Source: Streptomyces griseosporeus
Lineage (GTDB): Bacteria; Actinomycetota; Actinomycetes; Streptomycetales; Streptomycetaceae
DNA: 64,000 nt
Reading direction: 5' to 3'
Assembly (NCBI RefSeq): GCF_014656055.1
Contig: NZ_BNBR01000001.1
Location: forward strand, 558,001-622,000
The notes under the pieces are model-generated. The model was given only the letters and a program-made list of their open reading frames with translations, was not told where the DNA came from and did no database searches. The position numbers were made by a program, and so were the translations under genes. Position 1 is the stretch's first letter, and the number at the start of each line of letters is the position of its first letter. Below, in pieces: positions 34,015 to 43,435 of the stretch.

Positions 34015-34905
34015 ATGCGCATCGGACTGCTCGGCACCGGACCCTGGGCGCGGATGGTGCACGCGCCCGCCCTGGCGGCACACGACGCCTTCGACCTCGC
34101 CGGTGTGTGGGGCCGCCGTGCGGACGCCGCGAAGGAGCTGGCGGCACAGCACGGCACCCGGGCCTACGACGACGTGGACGCGCTGCTCGCCGACGTGGAC
34201 GCCGTGGCCGTCGCCCTGCCGCCGGACGTGCAGGCCGGCCTGGCGGTGCGCGCGGCACGGGCCGGACGGCATCTGCTGCTCGACAAGCCGCTGGCGACGA
34301 CGGTCGCGCAAGGGCGGGCCGTCGCCGACGCGGTCCGCGAGGCGGGGGTGGCGTCGGTCGTCTTCTTCACCACCCGGTTCCAGCCGGAGCCCGAGGCCTG
34401 GATCGCCGAACAGGCGGACCGCGGCGGCTGGTTCACGGCACGCGCGCTGTGGCTGGGCGCGGTGTTCACCGAGGACAGCCCGTTCGCCGACTCCCCGTGG
34501 CGCCGTACGAAGGGCGCGCTGTGGGACGTGGGCCCGCACGCGCTGTCGGTGCTGCTGCCGGTGCTGGGCGGCGTACGGCGGGTGGCCGCGGCGGTGCCCG
34601 GGCCCGGCGACACCGTCCAGCTGGTCCTGGACCACGAGCGGGGCGCGTCGAGCACGCTGACGCTGAGCCTGACCGCACCGCCCGCCGCGGCGGGTGCCGG
34701 CGTGGAGCTGCGGGGCGAGGCCGGGGTGACGCTCCTGCCGGACGCCGCCGACGGCCCCCTGCCGGCCTTCGGGCGCGCCGCCGAGGCCCTGCGCGGCGCG
34801 CCCGAAGGCCGGCCCCATGCGTGCGATGCCGCCTTCGCCCTTCGGGTCACCGAGATCCTCGCCGAGGCGGAAGCCCTGCTGGAGGGTGTGCGGCAGCACG
34901 ACTGA
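34015..34905 (+). CDS. Gfo/Idh/MocA-family oxidoreductase
   Basis: 296 residues. The N-terminal Rossmann motif IGLLGTGPWARMVHAPAL (2-19) and the DKP variant of the conserved EKP motif (HLLLDKPLATT, about 84-94), with the conserved lysine, indicate an NAD(P)-dependent sugar or inositol-type dehydrogenase. The C-terminal alpha/beta domain runs to the end. Somewhat short for the family (typically 330-380). GGGAGAGG precedes the ATG. Substrate unknown. Confidence 0.85.
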   Translation: MRIGLLGTGPWARMVHAPALAAHDAFDLAGVWGRRADAAKELAAQHGTRAYDDVDALLADVDAVAVALPPDVQAGLAVRAARAGRHLLLDKPLATTVAQGRAVADAVREAGVASVVFFTTRFQPEPEAWIAEQADRGGWFTARALWLGAVFTEDSPFADSPWRRTKGALWDVGPHALSVLLPVLGGVRRVAAAVPGPGDTVQLVLDHERGASSTLTLSLTAPPAAAGAGVELRGEAGVTLLPDAADGPLPAFGRAAEALRGAPEGRPHACDAAFALRVTEILAEAEALLEGVRQHD

Positions 34906-34996
34906 CGGACCTCCGGCGTGTGCACCGCCGCCGTCCGTGCCGTCCGGACCGCGTCCCCGGCGTGCGGTGCCGTACCCGGCGTAGGAGCGTGGTGCC

Positions 34997-36103
34997 ATGG
35001 GCAGTGCGCGCCTGCTGGTCTCGCGTCGGGGGACGGACCGGCGTGGCTGGCTGCGCGGGGCCCCGCCGCCGCGCTGGGTGCGGGTACTGCCCGTCGCGCT
35101 GGCCGTGGCGGTGTGCGTGGCCACGCTGGTCAGCAGTGAGCCGCTGGACATCGGCTTCCTGCTGGGCGCGATCCCGCCGCTGGCCGTCCTGTCGTACGGA
35201 CCGCTGGCGACCGCGGTGCTGGGCGCGGCCGTGATCGCGTTGCTCACCGTGCCCGCCTTCCACCTGGACCGGCCCGGGCAGACGGATCTGCTGACCGTCT
35301 GCTTCGTCGCCGCGCTGAGCGTGTTCGTGTCGTTCGTGCGCAGCCGCCGTGACGCCCAGCTCGACCTGGAGCGCACGGTGGCGGTGGCCGCCCAGCGGGC
35401 CATCGCCCCGCCCGTGCCGGAGACGGTGGGGATGGTGCGGTGTGCGGGCCTGTACCGGGCGGCGCAGGACGGCACGCTGGTCGGCGGGGACTTCTTCGAC
35501 GTGCGGCGCGGGCCCTTCGGGGTGCGGGCCGTGCTCGGCGACGTACAGGGGCACGGCCTGGCGGCGGTGGCGACGGTCGCGTCGCTGCTGGGGGCGTTCC
35601 GCGAGGCCGTGCTGGACCAGCCGGACCTGGAGGCGGTGGCCGCCCGGCTGGACCGCCGGCTCGCGGCCGACTCCGCGCACACCCCGCACGCCGAGCTGTT
35701 CGCCACGGCCGTGCTGCTGGAGTTCGCCGCCGACGGGAGCGCGGTACGGGCGGTGTCCTGCGGTCATCCGGCGCCGCTGCTGCTGCGGGCGGGGGCGGCG
35801 ACGGAGGTGGCGGTCGAGCCGTGGCAGCCGCTGGGTCTCGGTCTGCCCGGTGCCGGGCCGCCGAAGGGCGTGGCGGTGGAGCTGCGGCCCGGGGACCGGC
35901 TGCTGCTGGTCTCGGACGGGGTCGTCGAGGCCCGGGACGCGGCCGGGGCGTTCTACCCGCTGACCGAGCGGCTGGCGGAGTTCGCCTCCGTGCCGGTGAC
36001 CGCGCTGCCCGACCGCCTGTGGACGGACCTCGACGCGTACGCCGAGGCGCTCGAAGACGACGTCACGATGCTCGCTCTCGCTCCGGGGGCGCCGGAGCGC
36101 TGA
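34997..36103 (+). CDS. Membrane-anchored SpoIIE/PP2C phosphatase
   Basis: 368 residues, ATG with TAGGAG upstream. Three to four hydrophobic helices occupy about residues 30-110. The phosphatase domain (about 125-365) has LVGGDFFDVRRGPFG, VLGDVQGHGLAAVATVA and LLLVSDGVVEARD, the metal-binding Asp motifs of the SpoIIE class. No sensory PAS or GAF is present, so the membrane part is the likely input. The last 41 bp overlap the 3' end of the opposing MmpL gene. Confidence 0.9.
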   Translation: MGSARLLVSRRGTDRRGWLRGAPPPRWVRVLPVALAVAVCVATLVSSEPLDIGFLLGAIPPLAVLSYGPLATAVLGAAVIALLTVPAFHLDRPGQTDLLTVCFVAALSVFVSFVRSRRDAQLDLERTVAVAAQRAIAPPVPETVGMVRCAGLYRAAQDGTLVGGDFFDVRRGPFGVRAVLGDVQGHGLAAVATVASLLGAFREAVLDQPDLEAVAARLDRRLAADSAHTPHAELFATAVLLEFAADGSAVRAVSCGHPAPLLLRAGAATEVAVEPWQPLGLGLPGAGPPKGVAVELRPGDRLLLVSDGVVEARDAAGAFYPLTERLAEFASVPVTALPDRLWTDLDAYAEALEDDVTMLALAPGAPER

Positions 36104-38414
36104 CCCCGTCGGGGCCGCCCTCGTGGTCCCCTTCGGCGTCGATGTGCGGCATGATCCGGTCCAGCCACCGCGGGGTCCACCAGGCGTGCCTGCCGAGCAG
36201 GGTCATCACGGCGGGCACCATCAGCAGGCGGACCACGGTGGCGTCGATGAGGACGCTGACGGCCAGGCCCAGCCCGAGCATCTTCACCACGATGTTGTCG
36301 CTGACGATGAAGGCCGCGAAGACGCTCACCATGATCAGTGCGGCACAGGTGATGACGCGGGCGGTGATCTCCAGGGCGTGCGCGACGGAGTCCTTCGCGT
36401 CCTTGGTGCGCATCCAGTTCTCGTGCACCCGGGACAGCAGGAAGATCTCGTAGTCCATGCTGAGGCCGAAGATGATGGCGAACATCATCATCGGCACATA
36501 GCTCTCGATGGGCACCTTGCCGTGCACGCCGAGCGCGGGCCCGCCCCAGCCCCACTGGAAGACGGCCACGACGACGCCGTACGACGCCGCGATCGACAGG
36601 ACGTTCAGGACGGCCGCCTTCAGCGCGACGAGCAGCCCGCGGAAGACCGCGAGGATGATCAGGAAGGCGAGGCCGACCACCACGCCGATGATCAGGGGCA
36701 GCCGGCTCGCGACGATGTCCCGGAAGTCCACCTGGGCGGCGGTGGTGCCGGTGACGTAGCCGTGGGCGTCGGTCCCGGCCACGGCCTGCGGCAGCGTGTG
36801 GTCCACCAGGCGGTTGGTGAGGTCGGTGGTGGCGGCGTCCTGCGGGGAGTGCTGCGAGTAGACGGTGGCGAGGAGGACGTCCCCGTCCTTCGTGGGCGTC
36901 AGCGGGGTCACGGTCGAGGCGCCGGGCACGCTGTTCAGGGTCTTCTGTGCCTGGGAGGCGAGATCGGAGCGCTGCGAGGACGGCACGCCGCTCTGGTCGA
37001 CGACGATCGTGAGCGGGCCGTTGGAGCCCGGCCCGAAGGCATCGGTCATCAGGTCGTAGGCCCGCCGGTCGGTGAAGGAGGTCGGGTCGGCGCCGTCGCC
37101 GATGTGGCCGAGCTGGATCGAGAGCAGGGGGATGGCCAGGACGACGACGGTGGTGACGCCGGCGGCCAGGAACTGCCACGGACGGTGCTCGACCCGCTTG
37201 GCGTACCGGTGCCAGGTGCCCTGCGGCACGTCCGCGCCTTCCTCCGTCTCGGCGACCGGGCGGCGCACGGTGAACCGGTCGATGCGTTTGGCGAGGAGAC
37301 CGAGCAGGGCCGGTACGAGGGTCAGCGCGCCGACGACGGCCGAGACGACGGTGACGGCGGCGGCGAGCCCGAGTTTGCCGATGAAGGTCACCCCGGACGC
37401 GTACAGCCCGGTCAGCGCGACGATCACCGTGCAGCCGGAGACCAGGACCGCCCGTCCGCTGGTCGCGGTGGCGTGGCCCGCGGCCCGCACCGGATCGGCG
37501 CCGTTCATCAGGTTCTGTCGGTGTCGGGTGATCAGGAACAGGGCGTAGTCGATGCCGACGCCGAGGCCGATCATGGTGGCGAGGGTCGGTGACACGGTCG
37601 CGAAGGTGAAGGCGGCCGCGAGCAGGCCCAGCAGCGCGAGCCCTCCGATGACGGCGACCAGGGCGGTCACCAGCGGCATGACGGCGGCGAGCACACTGCC
37701 GAAGCCGATCAGCAGGACGACGATCGCGACGCCGAACCCGATCAGCTCGCTGACCCGGTCGTCGGCGGCGGGACGCGCCAGTTCGCCGAGGGGTCCGCCG
37801 TACTCGACCTGCGCCCCGGCCTTGCGCAGCGGCTCCACCGCGTTGTCGACGCCGGGGAGGTAGCCGTCGCCGAGGGTGGAGGGCTGCACGTCGAAGCGGA
37901 CGGTGATGTAGGCGGTCTTGCCGTCGGAGGACAGCGGGCCGACGTTCTTCTGCGGCGCGGACTGCTGCGACTGCTGCGACTGGGATTGCTGGGAGCTGCT
38001 GCCGGGGGCGGTGAGCGGGTTCTGCGCGGACAGCACGTGCGGCAGCTTCTGCAGGTCGCCGGTCGCGGTCGCCATCTGCGAGCCGAGGCCGGTCAGCGGC
38101 TGGTCGTCGTGGAGCACGATCTGGCTGCTGTAGCCGCCGGCCTGCGGATCGTGCTTCTTCAGCACGTCCAGGCCCTCCTGCGACTGGACGCCGGAGAGGG
38201 CGAAGTCGTCGGAGTACTCGCCGCCGAAGGAGCGGTTGAGCGCCTGCAGCGCCACCAGGGCGACGAGCCAGGCCACAATGACGATCACGAAATGCCGTGC
38301 ACACCATTCGCCCAGCCGCCTCAGACCCCCTCGGGCGGCGCGTCCCCCGGTGTGCGGATGGCTGGGTGACATGGCCTCGGTCGTTTCCGCCGGCGGACAG
38401 TCCGGCCCTTCCAT
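36063..38414 (-). CDS. MMPL-family RND transporter
   Basis: 783 residues from ATG 38414 with GGGGAG 5 nt upstream. Two halves of six helices each, each preceded by a large extracytoplasmic loop; the second-half phrase FAIIFGLSMDYEIFLLSRVHE (about 638-658) and the first-half GLGVGIDYALFLITRHRQN (about 271-289) carry the Asp-Tyr signature of MmpL proton relay. The first loop has a Gln/Ser-rich stretch. It exports lipids or hydrophobic metabolites. No lipid synthase or regulator is linked. Its 3' end overlaps the opposing phosphatase gene. Confidence 0.9.
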   Translation of the reverse strand: MEGPDCPPAETTEAMSPSHPHTGGRAARGGLRRLGEWCARHFVIVIVAWLVALVALQALNRSFGGEYSDDFALSGVQSQEGLDVLKKHDPQAGGYSSQIVLHDDQPLTGLGSQMATATGDLQKLPHVLSAQNPLTAPGSSSQQSQSQQSQQSAPQKNVGPLSSDGKTAYITVRFDVQPSTLGDGYLPGVDNAVEPLRKAGAQVEYGGPLGELARPAADDRVSELIGFGVAIVVLLIGFGSVLAAVMPLVTALVAVIGGLALLGLLAAAFTFATVSPTLATMIGLGVGIDYALFLITRHRQNLMNGADPVRAAGHATATSGRAVLVSGCTVIVALTGLYASGVTFIGKLGLAAAVTVVSAVVGALTLVPALLGLLAKRIDRFTVRRPVAETEEGADVPQGTWHRYAKRVEHRPWQFLAAGVTTVVVLAIPLLSIQLGHIGDGADPTSFTDRRAYDLMTDAFGPGSNGPLTIVVDQSGVPSSQRSDLASQAQKTLNSVPGASTVTPLTPTKDGDVLLATVYSQHSPQDAATTDLTNRLVDHTLPQAVAGTDAHGYVTGTTAAQVDFRDIVASRLPLIIGVVVGLAFLIILAVFRGLLVALKAAVLNVLSIAASYGVVVAVFQWGWGGPALGVHGKVPIESYVPMMMFAIIFGLSMDYEIFLLSRVHENWMRTKDAKDSVAHALEITARVITCAALIMVSVFAAFIVSDNIVVKMLGLGLAVSVLIDATVVRLLMVPAVMTLLGRHAWWTPRWLDRIMPHIDAEGDHEGGPDGVSAPAPPERERAS

Positions 38415-38626
38415 TGCACTCCCCTGTGACCGGATCGGCATCTCGGGGCCGGAGGGGCCAGGGGGGTTGGGAGCGCCGTGGGAAGGTACCCCGGCCTTCG
38501 GAGCCGACCGCTCCGGGAGCCCCTCCTGTCTCCGGATGCAGGGTGCGCTCCCGCGGTGAATGGTGTTAGTGGACCCGATGACAGCACCGGGGCCGCCGCA
38601 CCCATCCGGACCGGAGGAGTCGCACC

Positions 38627-38833
38627 ATGTCGACGTCACAGCCCGACGCGTCCCGGTCGTACCGGGACCGCACCACCCCGGACAAGCTGCTCCACGCCCG
38701 CACCGGCACCGAGGTGTCCCCCGAGGACGTCGTGCTGGCCGCGGGCCGGGACCTCACCCCGCGCAACCTCGAGTGGGCGAAGCGGAAGCTGGAGCAGGAG
38801 GGACCGGCCGCCCTGGACAAGCTGCTGCCCTGA
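38627..38833 (+). CDS. Small conserved hypothetical protein
   Basis: 68 residues with GGAGGAG before the ATG. Soluble, charged, with the phrases DRTTPDKLLHARTGTEVSPE and DLTPRNLEWAKRKLEQEG. No domain known to me, but the good ribosome site and codon use support a real gene. Divergent from the MmpL gene; followed by a perfect 18-bp hairpin. Confidence 0.65.
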   Translation: MSTSQPDASRSYRDRTTPDKLLHARTGTEVSPEDVVLAAGRDLTPRNLEWAKRKLEQEGPAALDKLLP

Positions 38834-38849
38834 GCCCGGCAACGTACAG

Positions 38850-38893
38850 GGCAGTCCCGGTCCTCCGGATCCAGGCGGAGGACCGGGACTGCC
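38850..38893 (+). terminator. Perfect 18-bp hairpin after the 68-aa gene
   Basis: 38850-38867 pairs completely with 38876-38893 around an 8-nt loop. Starts 17 nt after the stop codon. Strong intrinsic terminator; its right arm seeds the 25-bp tandem repeat that follows. Confidence 0.75.
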
Positions 38894-39000
38894 GGTCGCT
38901 GGGGGGACCAGGACTGCCGGTTGTCAGGAAGACCGGGACTGCCGGTTGTCAGGGAGACCCGGACTGCCGGTCGTCGGGGGGGGCCGGGAGTGCTGGTCAT
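38881..39000. repeat. 25-bp tandem repeat derived from a terminator arm
   Basis: GACTGCCGG occurs at 38887, 38912, 38937 and 38962, exactly 25 bp apart, with a decayed fifth copy (GAGTGCTGG) near 38988. Consensus begins ACCGGGACTGCCGGTTGTCAG. It lies between the hairpin and the DUF5709 stop codon at 39023. Confidence 0.8.
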
Positions 39001-39022
39001 CGGGGGGCGTCGGCGGGTTCGC

Positions 39023-39502
39023 TCAGAGCCGGTCGTCGTCGATGACGTGCATCGCCGCCTCTTCCGCGCCCGCGGCGCCCGCGTCGATGCCGATGTCCTC
39101 GGCCACGGCCTCCTTCGTGGTGTCGGGGTGCGCGCCCTCGTCGGGAGCGACCAGGCGTCCGGCGCGGCCCTCACCGGCCTCGGGATCGACGGGTTCGCCC
39201 TCGCCGCCGGGCAGATCGCCGACGTCGTCGCCCTCGGGCACCGTGACGTCCGGCGTCTCCTGCGCGAGGCGCTGGTCGAGGGACTCGCCCTCGTGCTGCT
39301 CCGCGGCCGTGGTGCCGTACTTGGTGACGCCCAGGGGCTTCTCCGGCGGGGAGTAGCCCTCGTCGAGGGTGTCGTCGTAGGTGCGTTCGTCGACGGCGTC
39401 CTGCAGGTCCAGGGGCGCGGCGTCCTCCTGCTCCTCGTTGCTTCCGGTGGGCTGGTAGGCGTCGTCGGCCATCGGTTCGGGGCGGGCGGATTCCGTGCCC
39501 AT
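39023..39502 (-). CDS. DUF5709 domain-containing acidic protein
   Basis: 159 residues from ATG 39502 with GGGAGG upstream. Highly acidic and rich in Asp/Glu/Gly. LDLQDAVDERTYDDTLDEGY and SPPEKPLGVTKYGTTAAEQH (about residues 31-70) match DUF5709, a short actinobacterial family of unknown role. Probably intrinsically disordered and cytoplasmic. Divergent from the APC permease. Confidence 0.8.
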   Translation of the reverse strand: MGTESARPEPMADDAYQPTGSNEEQEDAAPLDLQDAVDERTYDDTLDEGYSPPEKPLGVTKYGTTAAEQHEGESLDQRLAQETPDVTVPEGDDVGDLPGGEGEPVDPEAGEGRAGRLVAPDEGAHPDTTKEAVAEDIGIDAGAAGAEEAAMHVIDDDRL

Positions 39503-39776
39503 GGTGCCTCCCTCGGGTCTGCTGACGGCGTTCCTCGTCCGCGTTTCCCGTTGCGCGGGCTCCAATCCGGGATCCGGTCGTCTGGGGCTATCATCACTCG
39601 CACACTCGGTGTGACCGTTCGTCCACGCAGCGGCGGCACGGTGCGCACCAGCGCAGTGCACCCGCCGCCGGCCCGAGGCCATCCCTCATCCGTCCGCGGC
39701 GGCCACCCCCCACCCCCCTCCACGCCGCCGGGGTCCGCGACACCCCCGCGTCGTGCACACGGAAAGCAGCACGACC

Positions 39777-41249
39777 ATGACCCACAGCAGGGGCAGAGGG
39801 CTGCAGGCAGGCGCCCTGGGTTTGTTCGACACCGTGGTGATGGCGGTCGCGGGCAGCGCCCCGGCGTACTCGCTGGCCGCCACCACGGCCGTGCTCGTCG
39901 GCACGGTCGGGCTCGCGAGTCCGGCGGCGCTGCTGTACTGCGCGATACCGATGCTGGGCATCGCGCTGGCGTTCAGCTATCTCAGCCGTATCGACGTGAA
40001 CGCGGGCGCCAGTTACTCGTGGGTGGGCCGAACCCTCCACCCGTTCCTGGGCTTTCTGAGCGGGTGGGCGCTGGTGGTGTCGGCGACGCTGTTCATGGTG
40101 GCCGGGTCGCTGCCCGCCGGTTCTCTGACGCTGGCCCTGTTCGACGAGGAACTCGCCGCGGACACCGCGCTGTCGACGGCGGTGGGCGCGGGCTGGTTCC
40201 TGCTGATGCTGTGCGTGGTGCTCGGCGGGGCGCGGCTGACCGTGCGGGCGCAGCTGCTGATGTCGGGGGTGGAGCTGGCGATCCTGGTGCTGTTCGCGGT
40301 GCTGGCGCTGCTGCACTCCGGCGACGCCCGCCCGTTCGACTGGTCGTGGCTGGGGCTCGGCCGGTTCGAGGGGGTGTCGGGCTTCGCGTCGGGCGCGCTG
40401 GTGGCGGCCTTCTACTACTGGGGCTGGGACGTCACCTGCAACCTGAGCGAGGAGACCCGGGACAGCCGCCGTACGACGGGGGCTGCTGGGCTGATCGGGC
40501 TGGGCGTCGTGTTCCTGCTGTTCGAGGTGTTCACGATCGCGGTGAACATGGTTCTGACGCCGGACCAGATCGCGGACGGCGGGGCGAACGTGCTGGCGGT
40601 GCTCGGTGAGGAGATCTGGCCGGGGTGGGGCGGCCGGCTGCTGGTGGTCGCGGTGATGCTGTCGACGATCGCCACGCTGGAGACGACGCTGATCCAGGTG
40701 ACGCGGTCGCTGTTCGCGATGGGCCGGGACCGGACGATGCCGGCGGCGCTGGGCCGGGTGCATCCGCGGTGGAACACGCCGTGGGTGGCGATCGTGGTGG
40801 TCGGGGCGGTGGCGCTGGTGATGTTCGTGGCCGCCATCACGCTGGGCACGGTGGGCGACATCCTCGCCGACGCGATCCAGGCGATCGGTCTGCAGATCGC
40901 CGTGTACTACGGGCTGGCGGGCCTCGCGGTGGTCGTCGCCTACCGACGGGTCCTGCTGAGGTCGCCGGCGCATCTGCTGCTGGGCGGGGTGTGGCCGCTG
41001 CTGGGTTCGGCGTTCATGTTCTGGGTGTTCGTCGAGTCGCTGGGCGAGCTGAGCGCGGCGGCGGTCGTGATCGGGCTCGGCGGGCTGGCGCTCGGGGTGG
41101 TGCCGATGCTCCGGTACTGGCGGAAGGGCAGCGAGTACTACCGGCCGGCACGGCTCGACGCCTCGCGCACGGTGCGCACGGAGTACGACCCGTCCGGCCG
41201 CCCGGCCGTGCCTCCGCGCGCCCATGAGGGCCTCCCCACCGACTTCTGA
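39777..41249 (+). CDS. APC-superfamily amino acid permease
   Basis: 490 residues if started at ATG 39777; a GTG at 39753 would add eight residues. About 12 helices. The first-helix region FDTVVMAVAGSAPAYSLAAT (about 16-35) and GASYSWVGRTLHPFLGFLSG (about 77-96) are typical of the amino acid/polyamine/organocation family. The C-terminal 40 residues are hydrophilic. The helical protein gene at 41264 follows after only 14 bp, so both are probably cotranscribed. Confidence 0.88.
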   Translation: MTHSRGRGLQAGALGLFDTVVMAVAGSAPAYSLAATTAVLVGTVGLASPAALLYCAIPMLGIALAFSYLSRIDVNAGASYSWVGRTLHPFLGFLSGWALVVSATLFMVAGSLPAGSLTLALFDEELAADTALSTAVGAGWFLLMLCVVLGGARLTVRAQLLMSGVELAILVLFAVLALLHSGDARPFDWSWLGLGRFEGVSGFASGALVAAFYYWGWDVTCNLSEETRDSRRTTGAAGLIGLGVVFLLFEVFTIAVNMVLTPDQIADGGANVLAVLGEEIWPGWGGRLLVVAVMLSTIATLETTLIQVTRSLFAMGRDRTMPAALGRVHPRWNTPWVAIVVVGAVALVMFVAAITLGTVGDILADAIQAIGLQIAVYYGLAGLAVVVAYRRVLLRSPAHLLLGGVWPLLGSAFMFWVFVESLGELSAAAVVIGLGGLALGVVPMLRYWRKGSEYYRPARLDASRTVRTEYDPSGRPAVPPRAHEGLPTDF

Positions 41250-41263
41250 TCCGAGGGGGCGTG

Positions 41264-42220
41264 ATGGCACGAGAGCGTTTCGCTCCCGATTTCGACCCCG
41301 ACTGCGGGGACGCGCCGCTGACCTCGGCCCGGCAGGACGTGGTCATCGGCCGCTGGCAGGGTCTGCGGGCGCTGCTGCGGGCCACCGGCACCGACTGGGA
41401 GGCGCGCGGGCACCGGGTGCGGATGCTGGCGCAGGCCTGTGCGGACAGTTCCGCGGTGGAGACGTGGCTGGCGGCGGAGCCGCGCAGCGCGGACGCGCTG
41501 GTGCTGCGGGCGGCGACGGAGACGACCCGGGCGTTCCAGCTGGCGATCGCGGCCGGCCGGGGGGTGCCGATCGAACGGCGCCGGATCGACTCGGCGGTGC
41601 TGGCGTGCCGGGCGGCGACCGAGGCGGTCCCGGAGGACCCGACGCCGTGGATCTCGCTGATCTCCGTGGCGCGGCTGTATCCGTCGGGGGTGCGCCGTAC
41701 CGAACTGGCCCGCTGGTGGGACGAGTTGCACCGGCGGGACCCGTACAGCGTGGAGGGCCACCTTCAGGTCCTGCACTACTACTCCGCCCGCTGGCACGGC
41801 ACGCACGGCCTGATGTACGACTTCGCGCGCGACGCGGCGGGGGTGGCGCCGGCGGGCTGCCCGCTGCCGGTGCTGGTGCAGTACGCGCGCGTGGAGGAGT
41901 ACCGGTACGCCCTCGACGCCGCGCACGGCGACCGGGGCGCGGTCGGGCTCGGCCACCACTGGAACCACGACGGCGCGGTGAGCGACGTACGCCGCACCTG
42001 GCAGCGCTGGATCGGCGCCCGCCCTCCGGGCCCGATCACCCCCGCCGAACTGCGCGACGTCAACTGCCTGACCCACGCGGCCTGCTGGGCGGACCTCCCG
42101 GACATCGCAACGGCACTCCTCCGCATGCTGGACCGCCGCGCGACAAGGACACCGTGGTCGTACACCGGCGACCCGGCCCAGCAGATCCTGAGGTGGCGAA
42201 AGGAGCTGGGGGTGGGGTGA
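41264..42220 (+). CDS. Hypothetical helical (TPR-like) protein downstream of APC permease
   Basis: 318 residues from ATG 41264 (GAGGGGG 4 nt upstream; the GTG at 41261 is too close). Alpha-helical throughout, with TPR-like phrases (ADALVLRAATETTRAFQLAI; WISLISVARLYPSGVRRTEL) and a conserved-looking Trp/His-rich middle (HYYSARWHGTHGLMYDFA, about 170-187; GLGHHWNHDG, about 228-237). No known function. Tight spacing with the permease suggests a joint role. Confidence 0.6.
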   Translation: MARERFAPDFDPDCGDAPLTSARQDVVIGRWQGLRALLRATGTDWEARGHRVRMLAQACADSSAVETWLAAEPRSADALVLRAATETTRAFQLAIAAGRGVPIERRRIDSAVLACRAATEAVPEDPTPWISLISVARLYPSGVRRTELARWWDELHRRDPYSVEGHLQVLHYYSARWHGTHGLMYDFARDAAGVAPAGCPLPVLVQYARVEEYRYALDAAHGDRGAVGLGHHWNHDGAVSDVRRTWQRWIGARPPGPITPAELRDVNCLTHAACWADLPDIATALLRMLDRRATRTPWSYTGDPAQQILRWRKELGVG

Positions 42221-42272
42221 GCCGACGGCATCGACGGTCACTCCGCCCAACGGTCGCCGCCGGCATCGACGG

Positions 42273-43283
42273 TCACAGCGCCCCCCGCCGCACCAGCACC
42301 CCCAGCACCACCAGGCCGGGGGCGAGCGGGAGCCATACCGTCAGGAGGCGGTAGCCGAGGACGGCGGAGGCTGCTGCGGTGGCCGGGGCGCCGGCCGTGG
42401 TCAGTGCGAGGGCGAGCGCCGCGTCGAGGGAGCCGAGGCCGCCGGGGGTGGGCAGCAGGGCCGCGGCGGCGCTCGCGGCGAGGTAGAGCAGCGTGACCAG
42501 CCCGGGCGGCAGCGGCAGGCCGACGGCGCGGGTGACCGCCACCAGCACCGCCGCGTGCAGCAGGGCGAAGCCGAGGGAGCCGCCCCACAGGGCCGCGGCC
42601 CGGGCGGGCCGGGCGTGCACGGACCGGATGTCCGCGAGGACGGCGGCCAGCACCGCGCGGCACCGGGTCCGCCTCAGCGCCACGGCCGCCCCGACGGCCA
42701 GCGCCGTTCCGACGGCCAGCGCCGTTCCGACGGCCACCGCGGCCCCGGGGACGTGCGGCAGCCGCGGCGCGCCGGGGCAGGACAGGGCCAGTACGGCCAT
42801 CAGGGCGGCCCGGGCGAGCGCGCCCGCCGTGCCCTTGACGGCGATCGCCGCCGCCGAGCGCCCGGCGGACAGCCCGCACCGCATCAGGAAGCGCAGGTTC
42901 ACCGCGCCCGCCCCGAGGCCGGCGGGCAGCACCTGGTTGGCGGCGCCCGCCGCGAACTGCGCGGCCACCAGCCGCCCGGCGGGCAGCCGGTGCGGTACGG
43001 CGCCCTGCTGGGCGAGGGCCGAGGCCACCCAGGTCCCGGCCGCGGCCGAGGCGCCGACCAGCAGCCAGCCGTGGTCGGCGACGGCGAGCCGCAGGGCCCC
43101 GCTCTCCAGCACCGGCCAGTGCCGCCGGGCCAGCAGGCCGACGGCGACGAGGAGGGCGAGGGCGCACAGCGTGTGCAGGCCGGCCCGTCGGCGGGCGGAC
43201 GCCGGGGCGCACGACCCGGGCGTCGTCTCCGGCGTCATGCGGTCCCCGCCCGGGCGGTCGGACAGTTCGACGCTGCCGGCCAT
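42273..43283 (-). CDS. Lysylphosphatidylglycerol-synthase-type transmembrane (UPF0104) protein
   Basis: 336 residues, ATG 43283 with GGGGAGGGG upstream. About eight helices in the pattern of the flippase half of MprF/AglD-type proteins (NQVLPAGLGAGAVNLRFLMR, about 115-134; LPTPGGLGSLDAALALALTT, about 276-295). It lacks the soluble aminoacyl-transferase domain, so a lipid-flipping or polyprenol-related role is more likely than lysyl transfer. An internal 18-bp tandem repeat near 42703-42741 encodes a VAVGTALAVGTALAVG run in one helix. Confidence 0.8.
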   Translation of the reverse strand: MAGSVELSDRPGGDRMTPETTPGSCAPASARRRAGLHTLCALALLVAVGLLARRHWPVLESGALRLAVADHGWLLVGASAAAGTWVASALAQQGAVPHRLPAGRLVAAQFAAGAANQVLPAGLGAGAVNLRFLMRCGLSAGRSAAAIAVKGTAGALARAALMAVLALSCPGAPRLPHVPGAAVAVGTALAVGTALAVGAAVALRRTRCRAVLAAVLADIRSVHARPARAAALWGGSLGFALLHAAVLVAVTRAVGLPLPPGLVTLLYLAASAAAALLPTPGGLGSLDAALALALTTAGAPATAAASAVLGYRLLTVWLPLAPGLVVLGVLVRRGAL

Positions 43284-43435
43284 CGTCGCCCCTCCCCCTG
43301 CGGCTCGTCGGTCGCCCGCACCCCGCCGCAGGGCGACGAAGATCCGGACTTCAGCGACAAATTAACCCCTGGGGCGACAAGGGGGACACCGTATGCGGCC
43401 AAGCGGCGGACACCATCCGACCCTCGACGCGTCCC

